Shown here: piece by piece, positions 1 to 6,396 of the stretch
Position numbering within the stretch: the first letter of the stretch is position 1
Layout of the letters: each line of letters begins with the position of its first letter
Assembly: GCA_910587575.1 (NCBI GenBank)
Contig: CAJULU010000019.1
Span: 3,253-54,848, forward strand
From: an uncultured Dorea sp.
Lineage (GTDB): Bacteria; Bacillota; Clostridia; Lachnospirales; Lachnospiraceae
Length of the DNA: 51,596 bases
Reading direction: 5' to 3'
Made by a program: the position numbers and the translations under genes
Notes under the pieces: model-generated
The model's input: only the letters and a program-made list of their open reading frames with translations
Databases searched by the model: none
Told to the model about the DNA's origin: nothing

Positions 1-602
1 GCTTCCTCTGCAATTGCCTTCCTCAGAATCCCGACTGCCTTCTCGTTCTTCTTCTTAATTGCAAAGACAGCCTTATCCGCATGGGTGATCTCCATACAAT
101 ACTTCACACCCCGGACAACCTTGTCGCACTGTTCCTCAATCTGTCTGATATTATGCTCAAGTCCCGGCTCGCACTCTGCGGCATTGATCAGGATATAGCT
201 GTGCTCCAGCTTAAAATCCGCCGGAAGCTCCGGATTGATCTCCGGATCCAGTTCCGCCATCTCCGTCTCCGCCAGGTTAATGCCAAGCTTGATTCCCGTC
301 GGGAAGCCTGCGCCGCCCATACCAACGATACCGGCTTCTTTCACCATGGCAAGCTTGTCGTTCTCGTCTTCTACCTCAATCGGTACGAACTCATCCTTCT
401 GCTCTTCGTCCGGCCTGATGATGATTCTGTCTTCCAGGACTTCTTCCACCACGCCGTACACGCTGGAAAAAATATTAGCCCCGAGCCCCGTCGGCGTCGC
501 AATCTTTGTACCCTTTTTTACTTCGTCCCCAGCTTTTACGATTGCCGCACAAGGCGCGCCGACATGCTGACGTAACAAAATCTGTACATTTCCCATTGCC
601 AT
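1..602 (-). CDS. prdC: PrdC, RnfC-like electron-transfer protein of proline reductase (5' part only)
   Basis: The first 200 codons are present and the rest runs off the left edge. The translation begins MAMGNVQILLRQHVGAPC, then has a glycine-rich segment (GIVGMGGAGFPTG, about residues 106-118) and the NAAECEP motif, both typical of RnfC/PrdC flavin- and NADH-linked proteins. PrdC passes electrons to the selenoenzyme D-proline reductase in Stickland fermentation. The N-terminal HVGAPC resembles PrdC rather than a housekeeping RnfC, and prdF lies next door, which supports the call. Two in-frame ATGs compete (602 and 596). GGAG at 606-609 is 4 bases from the first and 10 from the second, so the shorter start at 596 is also possible. 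No in-frame TGA occurs in the visible part. The gene lies 110 bases downstream of tRNA-Sec on the same strand with no terminator between. Confidence 0.85.
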   Translation of the reverse strand, partial: MAMGNVQILLRQHVGAPCAAIVKAGDEVKKGTKIATPTGLGANIFSSVYGVVEEVLEDRIIIRPDEEQKDEFVPIEVEDENDKLAMVKEAGIVGMGGAGFPTGIKLGINLAETEMAELDPEINPELPADFKLEHSYILINAAECEPGLEHNIRQIEEQCDKVVRGVKYCMEITHADKAVFAIKKKNEKAVGILRKAIAEE

Positions 603-680
603 ACTTCTCCTTTTCAAAAATTTATTAAGTAAAAAAACAAAACTTCTCAGTTCGTCTACTTACTTTCGTGTAAACACGCA

Positions 681-703
681 ATCTATAAATAACATCTATA
701 AAT
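681..703. repeat. Two direct copies of ATCTATAAAT upstream of prdC
   Basis: ATCTATAAAT occurs at 681-690 and again at 694-703, between tRNA-Sec and prdC. The core CTATAAAT also appears at 1088-1095 and inverted at 1073-1080 in front of prdF. A one-mismatch copy (ATCTATACAT) lies at 2175-2184 before the tetR promoter. It may be a regulator site shared by the locus, but such AT-rich words also arise by chance. A short dyad CGTGT-AA-ACACG follows at 667-678. Confidence 0.35.
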
Positions 704-712
704 GATTCCTTC

Positions 713-810
713 TGGCGAGGGCATGTGGGAATCGAACCCACCCGGGACGCTCCTAACGCCCCACACTGGTTTTGAAGACCAGGAGGCACACCAGTCACCC
801 AACTACCCCC
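713..810 (-). tRNA. selC: Selenocysteine tRNA, anticodon UCA
   Basis: Read on the minus strand, this 98-nt segment folds as tRNA-Sec. The acceptor 5' arm GGGGGUA pairs with UGCCCUC, followed by discriminator G and an encoded CCA (715-713). The anticodon arm CUGGUCUUCAAAACCAG presents UCA (773-775 on plus). There is a long variable arm around CGUUAGGAGCG and a GGUUCGAUUCC T arm. The oversize and the UCA anticodon distinguish it from tRNA-Ser. It carries serine that SelA converts to selenocysteine and is delivered to UGA codons by SelB. It sits apart from selA/selB/selD, in the proline reductase locus, directly upstream of prdC. Confidence 0.95.
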
Positions 811-834
811 ATATACATTATCTCACGTGCTTTA

Positions 835-863
835 ACAATAGCATAAGTTCCGCTTAATTTCAA
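835..863 (-). promoter_or_regulatory. Predicted sigma-A promoter for selC (and possibly prdC)
   Basis: On the minus strand TTGAAA (858-863), a 17-bp spacer and TATTGT (835-840) with an extended TG upstream sit about 25 bases before the tRNA 5' end. It diverges from the prdF promoter 35 bases away. I see no terminator between the tRNA and prdC, so readthrough is plausible. Confidence 0.55.
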
Positions 864-897
864 CACTTTTTTATATTTTTATAATAGCAAAAAACCA

Positions 898-926
898 TTG
901 ACTTTTCAAGGTTTTTCGTACATAAT
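898..926 (+). promoter_or_regulatory. Predicted sigma-A promoter for prdF
   Basis: TTGACT (898-903), a 17-bp spacer and CATAAT (921-926) give a good vegetative promoter, leaving a leader of nearly 200 bases before the prdF start at 1127. I looked for a -24/-12 sigma-54 promoter, as used by prd operons elsewhere, and found none here. Apart from this promoter, the selC promoter and the inverted repeat at 1073-1095, the gene-free stretch 811-1126 shows nothing else. Confidence 0.6.
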
Positions 927-1072
927 AGATATAAGAAATTGAACGGCATACTAGAACGCAGTCTAATTTTATTTTTCTGTCGTTTATAGCGGATTTTTTT
1001 CCAGTATGTTGTAATACATTTTTATTTCAGACACCGCAGGAGCAAGGGGACTCTCAAGGTGTTCTGCAGCAA

Positions 1073-1095
1073 ATTTATAGTTTTTATCTATAAAT
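1073..1095. repeat. Inverted repeat ATTTATAG / CTATAAAT in the prdF leader
   Basis: ATTTATAG (1073-1080) and CTATAAAT (1088-1095) are perfect 8-bp inverted arms separated by 7 bases, ending about 20 bases before the prdF ribosome site (AGGAGG). The same octamer is found twice upstream of prdC. It could be an operator or a weak mRNA hairpin. Confidence 0.45.
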
Positions 1096-1126
1096 ATTCA
1101 ATTATTCCTTAGGAGGTACAAGAATT

Positions 1127-2161
1127 ATGGAATTGAAAGCGAATGTTAATTTCGGTCGGTTCGAAAGCGCATTGCAGGTAGTTGACTCTCATACAGTCGG
1201 AGAGTTCTGCCGTATCGTCATCGGCGGTTTCCCGGAGCCGCAGGGCAGCACCATGATCGAGAAGAAGAAATGGATGGAAGAGAACTATGACCAGGTTCGT
1301 ACCGCTCTGATGTTCGAACCCCGCGGACACCACGATATGTTCGGAGCGTTCCTGTGCGAACCCGTGAACAAAGAAGCTGACTTCGGCGTTATGTTTATGG
1401 ATACAGGCGGTTATCTGAATATGTGCGGACACTGTACCATCGGCGCTGTTACGGTTGCAATCGAGGCAGGCCTTGTTGAGTCCAAAGAAGGCGAGAACGA
1501 GGTTGTTCTGGATGCTCCTGCAGGTCTGATCCGTACGACAGCCATTGTAAAGGACGGCAAGGTAGAGAGCGTAACTCTGACCAACGTACCTGCGTTCGTT
1601 TACAAAGAGAACCAGAAAGTAACGATTGACGGCAAAGAGATCGAGTTCACCATCTCCTTCGGCGGAAGCTTCTTCGCACTGGTTGACACTACCAAGCTTG
1701 ACATCGGCGAGATTAACCCCAAGACGGTTCCGGCATATGCGGAACTTGGTATGAAGATGCTTGAAATTATCAACAGGGACATCCCGATTCAGCATCCGCT
1801 TCTTGACATCACGTCCGTTGACCTGGTTGAGTTCTACGGACCGACCCCGAATCCGGGAGAAGCTAACATGAGGAACGTGGTAATCTTCGGCGATGCTATG
1901 GCTGACCGTTCACCTTGCGGAACCGGTACAAGCGCAAAGCTTGCCACTCTTCATCACTGGGGCGAGATCAAGGTCGGCGAGGAGTTTATTTATGAGAGCT
2001 TTATCGGCACACGTTTCAAAGGTGTGATTAAAGAGACAGCGAAAGTTGCAGATTATGATGCAGTTATCCCGATGATTACCGGAAGCTGCTACCTAACAGG
2101 TGTTGCGACATACCTCATCGACCCGACAGATCCGTTGAAGTATGGTTTCCAGGTAGGTTAA
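1127..2161 (+). CDS. prdF: Proline racemase, PrdF
   Basis: This 344-aa protein matches the proline racemase / hydroxyproline epimerase family over its whole length. Both catalytic cysteines of a true racemase are present: Cys100 in MCGH and Cys264 in DRSPCGTGTS. A 3-hydroxyproline dehydratase would have Thr or Ser at one of these places. The enzyme interconverts L- and D-proline without cofactor and so makes the D-proline consumed by proline reductase. The ATG is preceded by AGGAGG with 9-base spacing. It is transcribed away from selC and prdC, from a promoter at 898-926, and is followed by a hairpin terminator at 2251-2284. The location beside prdC supports a role in Stickland fermentation rather than cell-wall D-amino-acid supply. 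Confidence 0.92.
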   Translation: MELKANVNFGRFESALQVVDSHTVGEFCRIVIGGFPEPQGSTMIEKKKWMEENYDQVRTALMFEPRGHHDMFGAFLCEPVNKEADFGVMFMDTGGYLNMCGHCTIGAVTVAIEAGLVESKEGENEVVLDAPAGLIRTTAIVKDGKVESVTLTNVPAFVYKENQKVTIDGKEIEFTISFGGSFFALVDTTKLDIGEINPKTVPAYAELGMKMLEIINRDIPIQHPLLDITSVDLVEFYGPTPNPGEANMRNVVIFGDAMADRSPCGTGTSAKLATLHHWGEIKVGEEFIYESFIGTRFKGVIKETAKVADYDAVIPMITGSCYLTGVATYLIDPTDPLKYGFQVG

Positions 2162-2209
2162 TTTACATCATCTGATCTATACATTAGTTACACAATATGC
2201 GTATTAGTT

Positions 2210-2238
2210 TTGCATTTTACGACAAGATGTGATATACT
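2210..2238 (+). promoter_or_regulatory. Predicted promoter for the TetR gene
   Basis: TTGCAT (2210-2215), a 17-bp spacer and TATACT (2233-2238) with an extended TGA upstream. Transcription would start near 2245, just before the hairpin at 2251-2275, so that hairpin may lie at the very 5' end of the tetR transcript as well as ending the prdF message. Confidence 0.6.
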
Positions 2239-2250
2239 GCAATAAGCAAA

Positions 2251-2284
2251 GAAGCGGGTTACAACAATCCGCTTCTCTTCTTAT
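2251..2284 (+). terminator. Hairpin terminator after prdF
   Basis: GAAGCGG (2251-2257) pairs with CCGCTTC (2269-2275) across an 11-base loop and is followed by a pyrimidine-rich TCTTCTT. The T tract is imperfect. It stands 90 bases after the prdF stop and immediately after the tetR promoter. Confidence 0.5.
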
Positions 2285-2349
2285 ACCAAATGCCCCTGGG
2301 TATCAAAGATAGGAACTGATGGCATATCTCAAAGAAAGGAATGATGCCA

Positions 2350-2937
2350 ATGCCGCGTAAAAGGCGATCAACGAAAAGCCGTATTGTGAAATCTGCATGG
2401 AATCTTTTTTACAAGAACGGATACGACAACACTACCGTAGAGGATATTATCACGGCGTCCAAGACGTCCAAAGGAACCTTCTACCATTATTTCAAGGGAA
2501 AAGAGGCGCTTCTCAATTCCCTGTCAGACTTATTTGACCAGAAGTACGAGGAACTGTACACCGTGGTTGCCCCGGACATGTCCGCTTACGACAAGCTGCT
2601 GCTTCTGAACCACGAATTATTCTACATGATTGAGACCAGCGTTGATATCAGCCTGCTGGCTTTCCTCTATTCTTCGCAGCTTACGACCAGGGACAAGAAA
2701 TCATTGTCGGATCATAAGAGATTTTATTTCAGATGGATTTCTGAGATCATTGAGGAAGCACTGGAACATGGGGAATTCAGCAATACCAGCACAACCGAAG
2801 AACTGATGAACATCTACGCTATGTACGAGCGGGCATTGCTCTATGACTGGGCACTCTTCAAAGGAAAGTTTTCACTTACGGAATACAGCGACAGACTGCT
2901 GCCCCATGTATTGGATATGTTTATTAAAGGAGTTTAG
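2350..2937 (+). CDS. TetR-family transcriptional regulator
   Basis: The protein (about 195 aa from MPRKRR) has an N-terminal TetR helix-turn-helix: a basic start, then VEDIITASKTSKGTFYHYFKGKEALL at roughly residues 30-55 (read here as separate helices 2 and 3), and a helical ligand-binding C-terminal domain with no recognisable specificity. Three ATGs occur at 2341, 2344 and 2350. AAGGA ends at 2340, which leaves no spacing for the first but 9 bases for the third, so 2350 is preferred. It stands alone between prdF and a bidirectional terminator. Position suggests it may control the neighbouring proline genes, but the ligand and targets are unknown. Confidence 0.82.
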   Translation: MPRKRRSTKSRIVKSAWNLFYKNGYDNTTVEDIITASKTSKGTFYHYFKGKEALLNSLSDLFDQKYEELYTVVAPDMSAYDKLLLLNHELFYMIETSVDISLLAFLYSSQLTTRDKKSLSDHKRFYFRWISEIIEEALEHGEFSNTSTTEELMNIYAMYERALLYDWALFKGKFSLTEYSDRLLPHVLDMFIKGV

Positions 2938-2956
2938 TTATGGATGCTGCACCTTA

Positions 2957-2992
2957 AAAGACAGGTACGTTTTCACATACCTGTCTTTTTTT
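2957..2992. terminator. Bidirectional terminator between tetR and the DUF3343 gene
   Basis: AAAGACAGGTA (2957-2967) and TACCTGTCTTT (2978-2988) form a perfect 11-bp stem with a 10-base loop, followed by seven T on plus and preceded by A-rich sequence for the minus direction. It separates two convergent genes. Confidence 0.88.
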
Positions 2993-3032
2993 GCGCACGG
3001 TTTGGTACAGGGCTTTTCATCTGATCAGACGT

Positions 3033-3269
3033 CTACACCATGCACTCATGCATCTCTTCTTCCTCGATGCCGGCTTTACGCATCATGGAAACAATCTGCT
3101 CTCTGTCTTCGAGAGCCGCACACCACGACAACCCGCATCCTGCAGAAATCGCTCTGGGAACGGGGATGATTCTCCCCGGTACCTGGTATTCCTTGCACGC
3201 TTTCTCCATTGCCATGGCATCCGCAGTCGTGTGGAATGTCACAACCAGTTTTAATTCTTTTTTTCTCAT
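3033..3269 (-). CDS. DUF3343 protein, putative Se/S carrier-like
   Basis: This 78-aa protein has the DUF3343 pattern: a short beta strand (KLVVTFHTTADAMAMEKAC) followed by GRIIPVPRAISAGCGLSWC, with conserved cysteines in the GCG and WC motifs. DUF3343 proteins are commonly found beside TusA-like and YedE/YedF genes in selenium-using Firmicutes and are proposed Se/S carriers; the biochemical role is not proven. It is the last gene of the minus-strand unit csd-like, yedE, tusA-like, DUF3343. Its ATG follows the tusA-like stop by 2 bases (translational coupling). It ends just before the bidirectional terminator at 2957-2992. Confidence 0.8.
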   Translation of the reverse strand: MRKKELKLVVTFHTTADAMAMEKACKEYQVPGRIIPVPRAISAGCGLSWCAALEDREQIVSMMRKAGIEEEEMHECMV

Positions 3270-3271
3270 GT

Positions 3272-3475
3272 CTACTCAATCACCACTTCGAAATATCCGT
3301 CCTTCTCGCTGGCAGTTGATTTCTTACCGTGATCCTTTGCGTATTTCTCCACATTCATCTTCTGATGTGGTTCCGTCACCAGAATCTTAACCGGTCCCGC
3401 CTCACCTTTCAGTGCCTCTGCGGTCAGCATCAACGGCTCCGGACAAGAAAGACCTCTTGCATCTACTTCCTTCAT
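3272..3475 (-). CDS. TusA/SirA-like sulfur (selenium) carrier protein
   Basis: A 67-aa single-domain TusA-family protein. The N-terminal MKEVDARGLSCPEPLM holds the CPxP motif whose cysteine carries persulfide or perselenide. The longer reading frame starts at 3493, but AGAAGG sits 7 bases before the ATG at 3475, so that start is preferred. It lies between yedE and the DUF3343 gene, which points to selenium trafficking from the YedE transporter to the SelD pathway (inference). A promoter-like pair lies just upstream at 3494-3522, so it and the DUF3343 gene might also be expressed separately from yedE. Confidence 0.85.
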   Translation of the reverse strand: MKEVDARGLSCPEPLMLTAEALKGEAGPVKILVTEPHQKMNVEKYAKDHGKKSTASEKDGYFEVVIE

Positions 3476-3493
3476 ATGATTACCTTCTTTCAT

Positions 3494-3522
3494 AGAATAC
3501 TATGTATTGTTGACAATTTCAA
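3494..3522 (-). promoter_or_regulatory. Possible internal promoter for tusA-like and DUF3343 genes
   Basis: On minus, TTGAAA (3517-3522), 17 bp, TATTCT (3494-3499). It is located in the short yedE-tusA spacer, about 20 bases before the tusA start. Fits the consensus, but is unsupported otherwise. Confidence 0.4.
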
Positions 3523-3531
3523 TCTTTTTTA

Positions 3532-4629
3532 CTATTTTGCTTCGTCCCGCTTACAGGTAAATGCGATTACAAAACATACAATGATGCAGATGATACACGC
3601 CACCTTTCCATGAGGCGGTACTGCTCCTGCCACCAGTTCCTTTGTCTCTGCATTCATGGCCGTTCCGCTTGCCGCAAGCCCCAGGTTATGGCACAGGGCA
3701 GCGCCCACGAACATCCCCATTACGGTCACAGCCGAGTCAGAAGAGCCCTGTCCTGCAAGGATCAGCTGGCGTAACGGACAGCCTCCTGCAAGTGTGGCCG
3801 CAAATCCAACGGTATACATTCCCAGGATATTCCACAGATGATCCGAGTGGGCAATGATTCCCGGCGTATTGAATCCAACCACGAAACGGCTGGTAGCCAG
3901 ATTGAACACCAGCATCACCACAAACAGTCCCGCAATCACGCTGAACAGATCGAAGTTCTTCATCAGAATCACGTCTCGGATACTTCCTGCAAAACACATC
4001 CTGGACTTCTGGGCTACTGCCCCGAATACCAGACCACCCGCCAGAGACGCAATCAGCGGTGCATGCATGCTTCCCGGGCCCGTCTCGCTGGCCTTGAGAA
4101 CCGTTGTGCATAATGCCAGAATCAGAATTCCCACCATAATCGCCGGAAGCATTGTTCCGCCTACTTTATTGACTGCGTGGGCCCTTCCAAGGCTGAAGCC
4201 TTTCTTAAGGGCAAATACGCCTGTTGCCACTCCAAGAATAAATCCGACCAGGGCAACCCATGCATTCAGATCACCTGCGGACATACGGATCACCATACGC
4301 AGCGGGCAGCCCAGGAATACAAGGGAGCCGATTACAATGATCATTCCCAGGACGAAACGAATCATCGGAGACGATCCTCCCGTAGAACGATATTCTTTTG
4401 TTGCCACTGAGATGGCAAACGCCCCCAGCACCAGACCCACAATCTCCGGCCTTGCATACTGGACCACCTCTGCCTGGTGCATGCCAAGCGCCCCGGCAGT
4501 ATCACGGATAAAACATGCGATACAGAACGCCATGTTCGCCGGATTCCCCATAACCGCAAGACATGCCGCTACAAGTCCGCAGATCACGCCGGCAAGCGCC
4601 AGTTTTTTCTTTGAATCAGATAAATTCAT
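3532..4629 (-). CDS. yedE: YedE-family putative selenium transporter
   Basis: A 365-aa integral membrane protein of the YeeE/YedE family with about ten hydrophobic segments. Repeated family motifs are visible: GNPANMAFCIACFIRD (residues 28-43), FLGCPLRM (about 105), QKSRMCFAGSIRD (about 207) and AGGCPLRQLILAGQG (about 280). The paired Cys-Pro-Leu-Arg motifs suit sulfur or selenium transfer through the membrane. YedE of selenium-using bacteria is the candidate selenium importer; relatives (YeeE/TsuA) carry thiosulfate. Adjacent tusA-like, DUF3343 and cysteine-desulfurase-like genes and the sel cluster favour selenium. The start has AGGAGG upstream. A 128-base spacer separates it from the preceding gene and contains a repeated element shared with the selA-selB spacer. 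Confidence 0.88.
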   Translation of the reverse strand: MNLSDSKKKLALAGVICGLVAACLAVMGNPANMAFCIACFIRDTAGALGMHQAEVVQYARPEIVGLVLGAFAISVATKEYRSTGGSSPMIRFVLGMIIVIGSLVFLGCPLRMVIRMSAGDLNAWVALVGFILGVATGVFALKKGFSLGRAHAVNKVGGTMLPAIMVGILILALCTTVLKASETGPGSMHAPLIASLAGGLVFGAVAQKSRMCFAGSIRDVILMKNFDLFSVIAGLFVVMLVFNLATSRFVVGFNTPGIIAHSDHLWNILGMYTVGFAATLAGGCPLRQLILAGQGSSDSAVTVMGMFVGAALCHNLGLAASGTAMNAETKELVAGAVPPHGKVACIICIIVCFVIAFTCKRDEAK

Positions 4630-4704
4630 TTCTCTTCCTCCTAACTTTTGTAACCAGATTGTACATTTGTGCCAGCAGTCTTCCTCACACAGCAGAACCG
4701 GCTC

Positions 4705-4757
4705 ATTTTACATTACAGCCGCATGCTGTTTACCAGCCGTCTGCTTGTCCTGCTGCG
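4705..4757 (-). repeat. Copy 1 of a ~53-bp element repeated in the selenium cluster
   Basis: Bases 4705-4725 are identical to 9243-9263, and the next 32 bases (to 4757) match 9264-9295 at 22 positions, about 81% identity overall. It lies just after the stop of the cysteine-desulfurase-like gene. On minus one frame reads through as GIITQQDKQTAGKQHAAVM then stop, with no good start of its own. Confidence 0.6.
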
Positions 4758-5903
4758 TTATGATTCCTCCTCTCTGGCAAGTTCCCGGACAGCCCTTATG
4801 GCAGTGTCCACTTCTTCATCCGTATTATAATGTGAGAAGCTGAATCTCACAGCCCCCTGTTCCACGGTACCCAGGGCCTTGTGCATAAGCGGTGCACAAT
4901 GGCCTCCCGATCTCGTAGAAATTCCATATTCTGTAAGAAGCTCATCACTTACTTCTGAAGAATCATAATCCCCGATATTTAAAGTCACAATCGCACAGCG
5001 GTCCTTTGTGCTGAAATCTCCGTATACCGTCACATATTCGATATCTCTCACGCCTTCATAAAACCTCCACATCAGTTCCTGTTCCCGTGTACGGATCTTG
5101 TCCATTCCATACTCCTCGATATAGCACAGGGCAGCATGAAGTCCTGCAATCCCGTGGCCGTTGAGAGTCCCCGCCTCCAGCGCCGTAGGCATCTGTGCGG
5201 GCTGGGTCTTACTGTAGGTCTGCACGCCGGTTCCTCCCGACTTCAGAAAATGAATCTCAACGCCTTCCCGCACATACATACCACCCGTCCCCTGGGGCCC
5301 CAGAAGTCCCTTATGGCCGGTAAAGCAGAGCACGTCTATATTCATCTCCTCCACGTCAATAGGAAATACACCCGCCGTCTGGGACGCATCCACCACAAAG
5401 AGGATTCCATTCTTACGGGCAAATGCACCGATTGGTCTGAGATCCACATAATTCCCCGTCAGATTCGAACCGTTGGTACACACGATCATCTTCGTCTCCG
5501 GCCTGACCGCCGCCTTTATCTCCTCAATATCGAAATTGCCCTTCGCATCACTCTCCACGATGGTAAGACTTGTCCCCTTCGTCTCCAGATCGTAAAGGGG
5601 ACGAAGCACAGAATTATGCTCCAGCATAGTCGTAATCACATGATCCCCAGGCTTTAGAAGCCCGCGGATCGCAGTATTCAGACTCTCCGTGGAATTACAG
5701 GTAAATACCACCTGCCTTGGATCCGTCCCCCCCACCATCCGGCAGATCTTCTCCCGTGTATCATAAATGATCCGGGACGCACTTAAGGAAGCGTCATTCA
5801 CACCTCTTCCTGCATTGCCCATGGAACCCATAGCCGCTGCCACTGCCTCAATCACTTCCTGCGGCTTATGCATTGTAGTCGCCGCATTATCCAGATAAAT
5901 CAT
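4758..5903 (-). CDS. Cysteine desulfurase / selenocysteine lyase-like PLP enzyme (class V aminotransferase fold)
   Basis: A 381-aa member of the NifS/CsdA group. It starts MIYLDNAATT, has the cofactor lysine at about residue 198 (FTGHKGLLGPQGTG), a PLP-binding EHNS segment and the mobile catalytic cysteine at about 336 (RSGGHCAPLMHKALGT). Such enzymes remove S or Se from cysteine or selenocysteine as a protein-bound persulfide or perselenide. Being first gene of the unit with yedE, tusA-like and DUF3343, it is a likely selenium mobilising enzyme (inference; SufS or general desulfurase roles remain possible). Upstream in-frame starts exist (TTG 5930, ATG 5915), but MIYLDN is the usual family start. 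Confidence 0.85.
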   Translation of the reverse strand: MIYLDNAATTMHKPQEVIEAVAAAMGSMGNAGRGVNDASLSASRIIYDTREKICRMVGGTDPRQVVFTCNSTESLNTAIRGLLKPGDHVITTMLEHNSVLRPLYDLETKGTSLTIVESDAKGNFDIEEIKAAVRPETKMIVCTNGSNLTGNYVDLRPIGAFARKNGILFVVDASQTAGVFPIDVEEMNIDVLCFTGHKGLLGPQGTGGMYVREGVEIHFLKSGGTGVQTYSKTQPAQMPTALEAGTLNGHGIAGLHAALCYIEEYGMDKIRTREQELMWRFYEGVRDIEYVTVYGDFSTKDRCAIVTLNIGDYDSSEVSDELLTEYGISTRSGGHCAPLMHKALGTVEQGAVRFSFSHYNTDEEVDTAIRAVRELAREEES

Positions 5904-5976
5904 TTCCTTATCCATCCTTTCCACCAGCAAAAAAAATCTCCGGAAACAAGTAATTCCGAAGACTGTTTCTTTTTAT

Positions 5977-6006
5977 AGTATATTCCCATTTTTCCGTTTC
6001 GTCTAA
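5977..6006 (-). promoter_or_regulatory. Predicted promoter for the csd-like/yedE unit
   Basis: On minus, TTAGAC (6001-6006), 18 bp, TATACT (5977-5982), about 75 bases before the gene start. The opposite-strand promoter for the 63-aa gene begins 70 bases further on. Confidence 0.5.
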
Positions 6007-6078
6007 TCGAAATCTTTTATATAAACTATTACTTATAGATTTTTTAAATAAAGGCGTTTTTTCCGACCAGAAAATTGA

Positions 6079-6107
6079 TAGACTTTGTACTCCGATTATG
6101 CTATACT
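6079..6107 (+). promoter_or_regulatory. Predicted extended -10 promoter for the 63-aa gene
   Basis: TAGACT (6079-6084), 17 bp, TGC-TATACT (-10 at 6102-6107). It lies 50 bases upstream of the start codon. The extended TG compensates for a weak -35. Confidence 0.5.
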
Positions 6108-6156
6108 GAAAACACTATAACAATATGTTTTGTTTCATCATCCAGGAGGTGGGCAT

Positions 6157-6348
6157 ATGCCAACTAACGGCGAAATTATAGAAAGAAATATCAATGATTT
6201 TCAAAGGGTACAGGCTCATATGATGATTGCACGGAAAGAAAATGCTACAGAGACATACGAAAGTCTGAAAAAAGATTACCGCTCATTGAAGGCAGTTTTA
6301 ACTTCTCTGGGTGTAAATCTTACAGATATTGATGAAATCAAGGAATAG
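6157..6348 (+). CDS. Small protein of unknown function in the selenium cluster
   Basis: A 63-aa protein, MPTNGEIIERNINDFQRVQ onward, mostly charged and predicted helical, without cysteine, signal peptide or membrane segment. I do not recognise the family. The ATG at 6157 is preferred over the upstream 6130 because GGAGG (6145-6149) stands 7 bases before it. It has its own promoter and is the only plus-strand gene among the selenium genes, facing the LysR gene convergently with a strong shared hairpin between them. Good ribosome site, promoter and terminator argue for a real gene. A role in selenium metabolism is only suggested by position. Confidence 0.7.
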   Translation: MPTNGEIIERNINDFQRVQAHMMIARKENATETYESLKKDYRSLKAVLTSLGVNLTDIDEIKE

Positions 6349-6349
6349 C

Positions 6350-6382
6350 GATGGGAGGGGATATGGTACATCCCCTCCCATC
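6350..6382. terminator. Bidirectional hairpin between the 63-aa gene and LysR gene
   Basis: GATGGGAGGGGAT (6350-6362) and ATCCCCTCCCATC (6370-6382) form a perfect 13-bp stem with a 7-base loop between convergent stops. No good T tract follows on either strand, so it may protect transcript ends as much as terminate. Confidence 0.65.
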
Positions 6383-6396
6383 TGTTATCAGTCCTT

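Noticed and set aside
811..1126. Sigma-54 promoter for the prd genes
   Set aside because: No TGGCAC-N5-TTGC-type -24/-12 element was seen on either strand; sigma-A-like promoters fit instead.
3040..4843. Several plus-strand frames over the yedE region
   Set aside because: All are antisense to yedE, tusA-like and DUF3343 genes and lack ribosome sites or family motifs.
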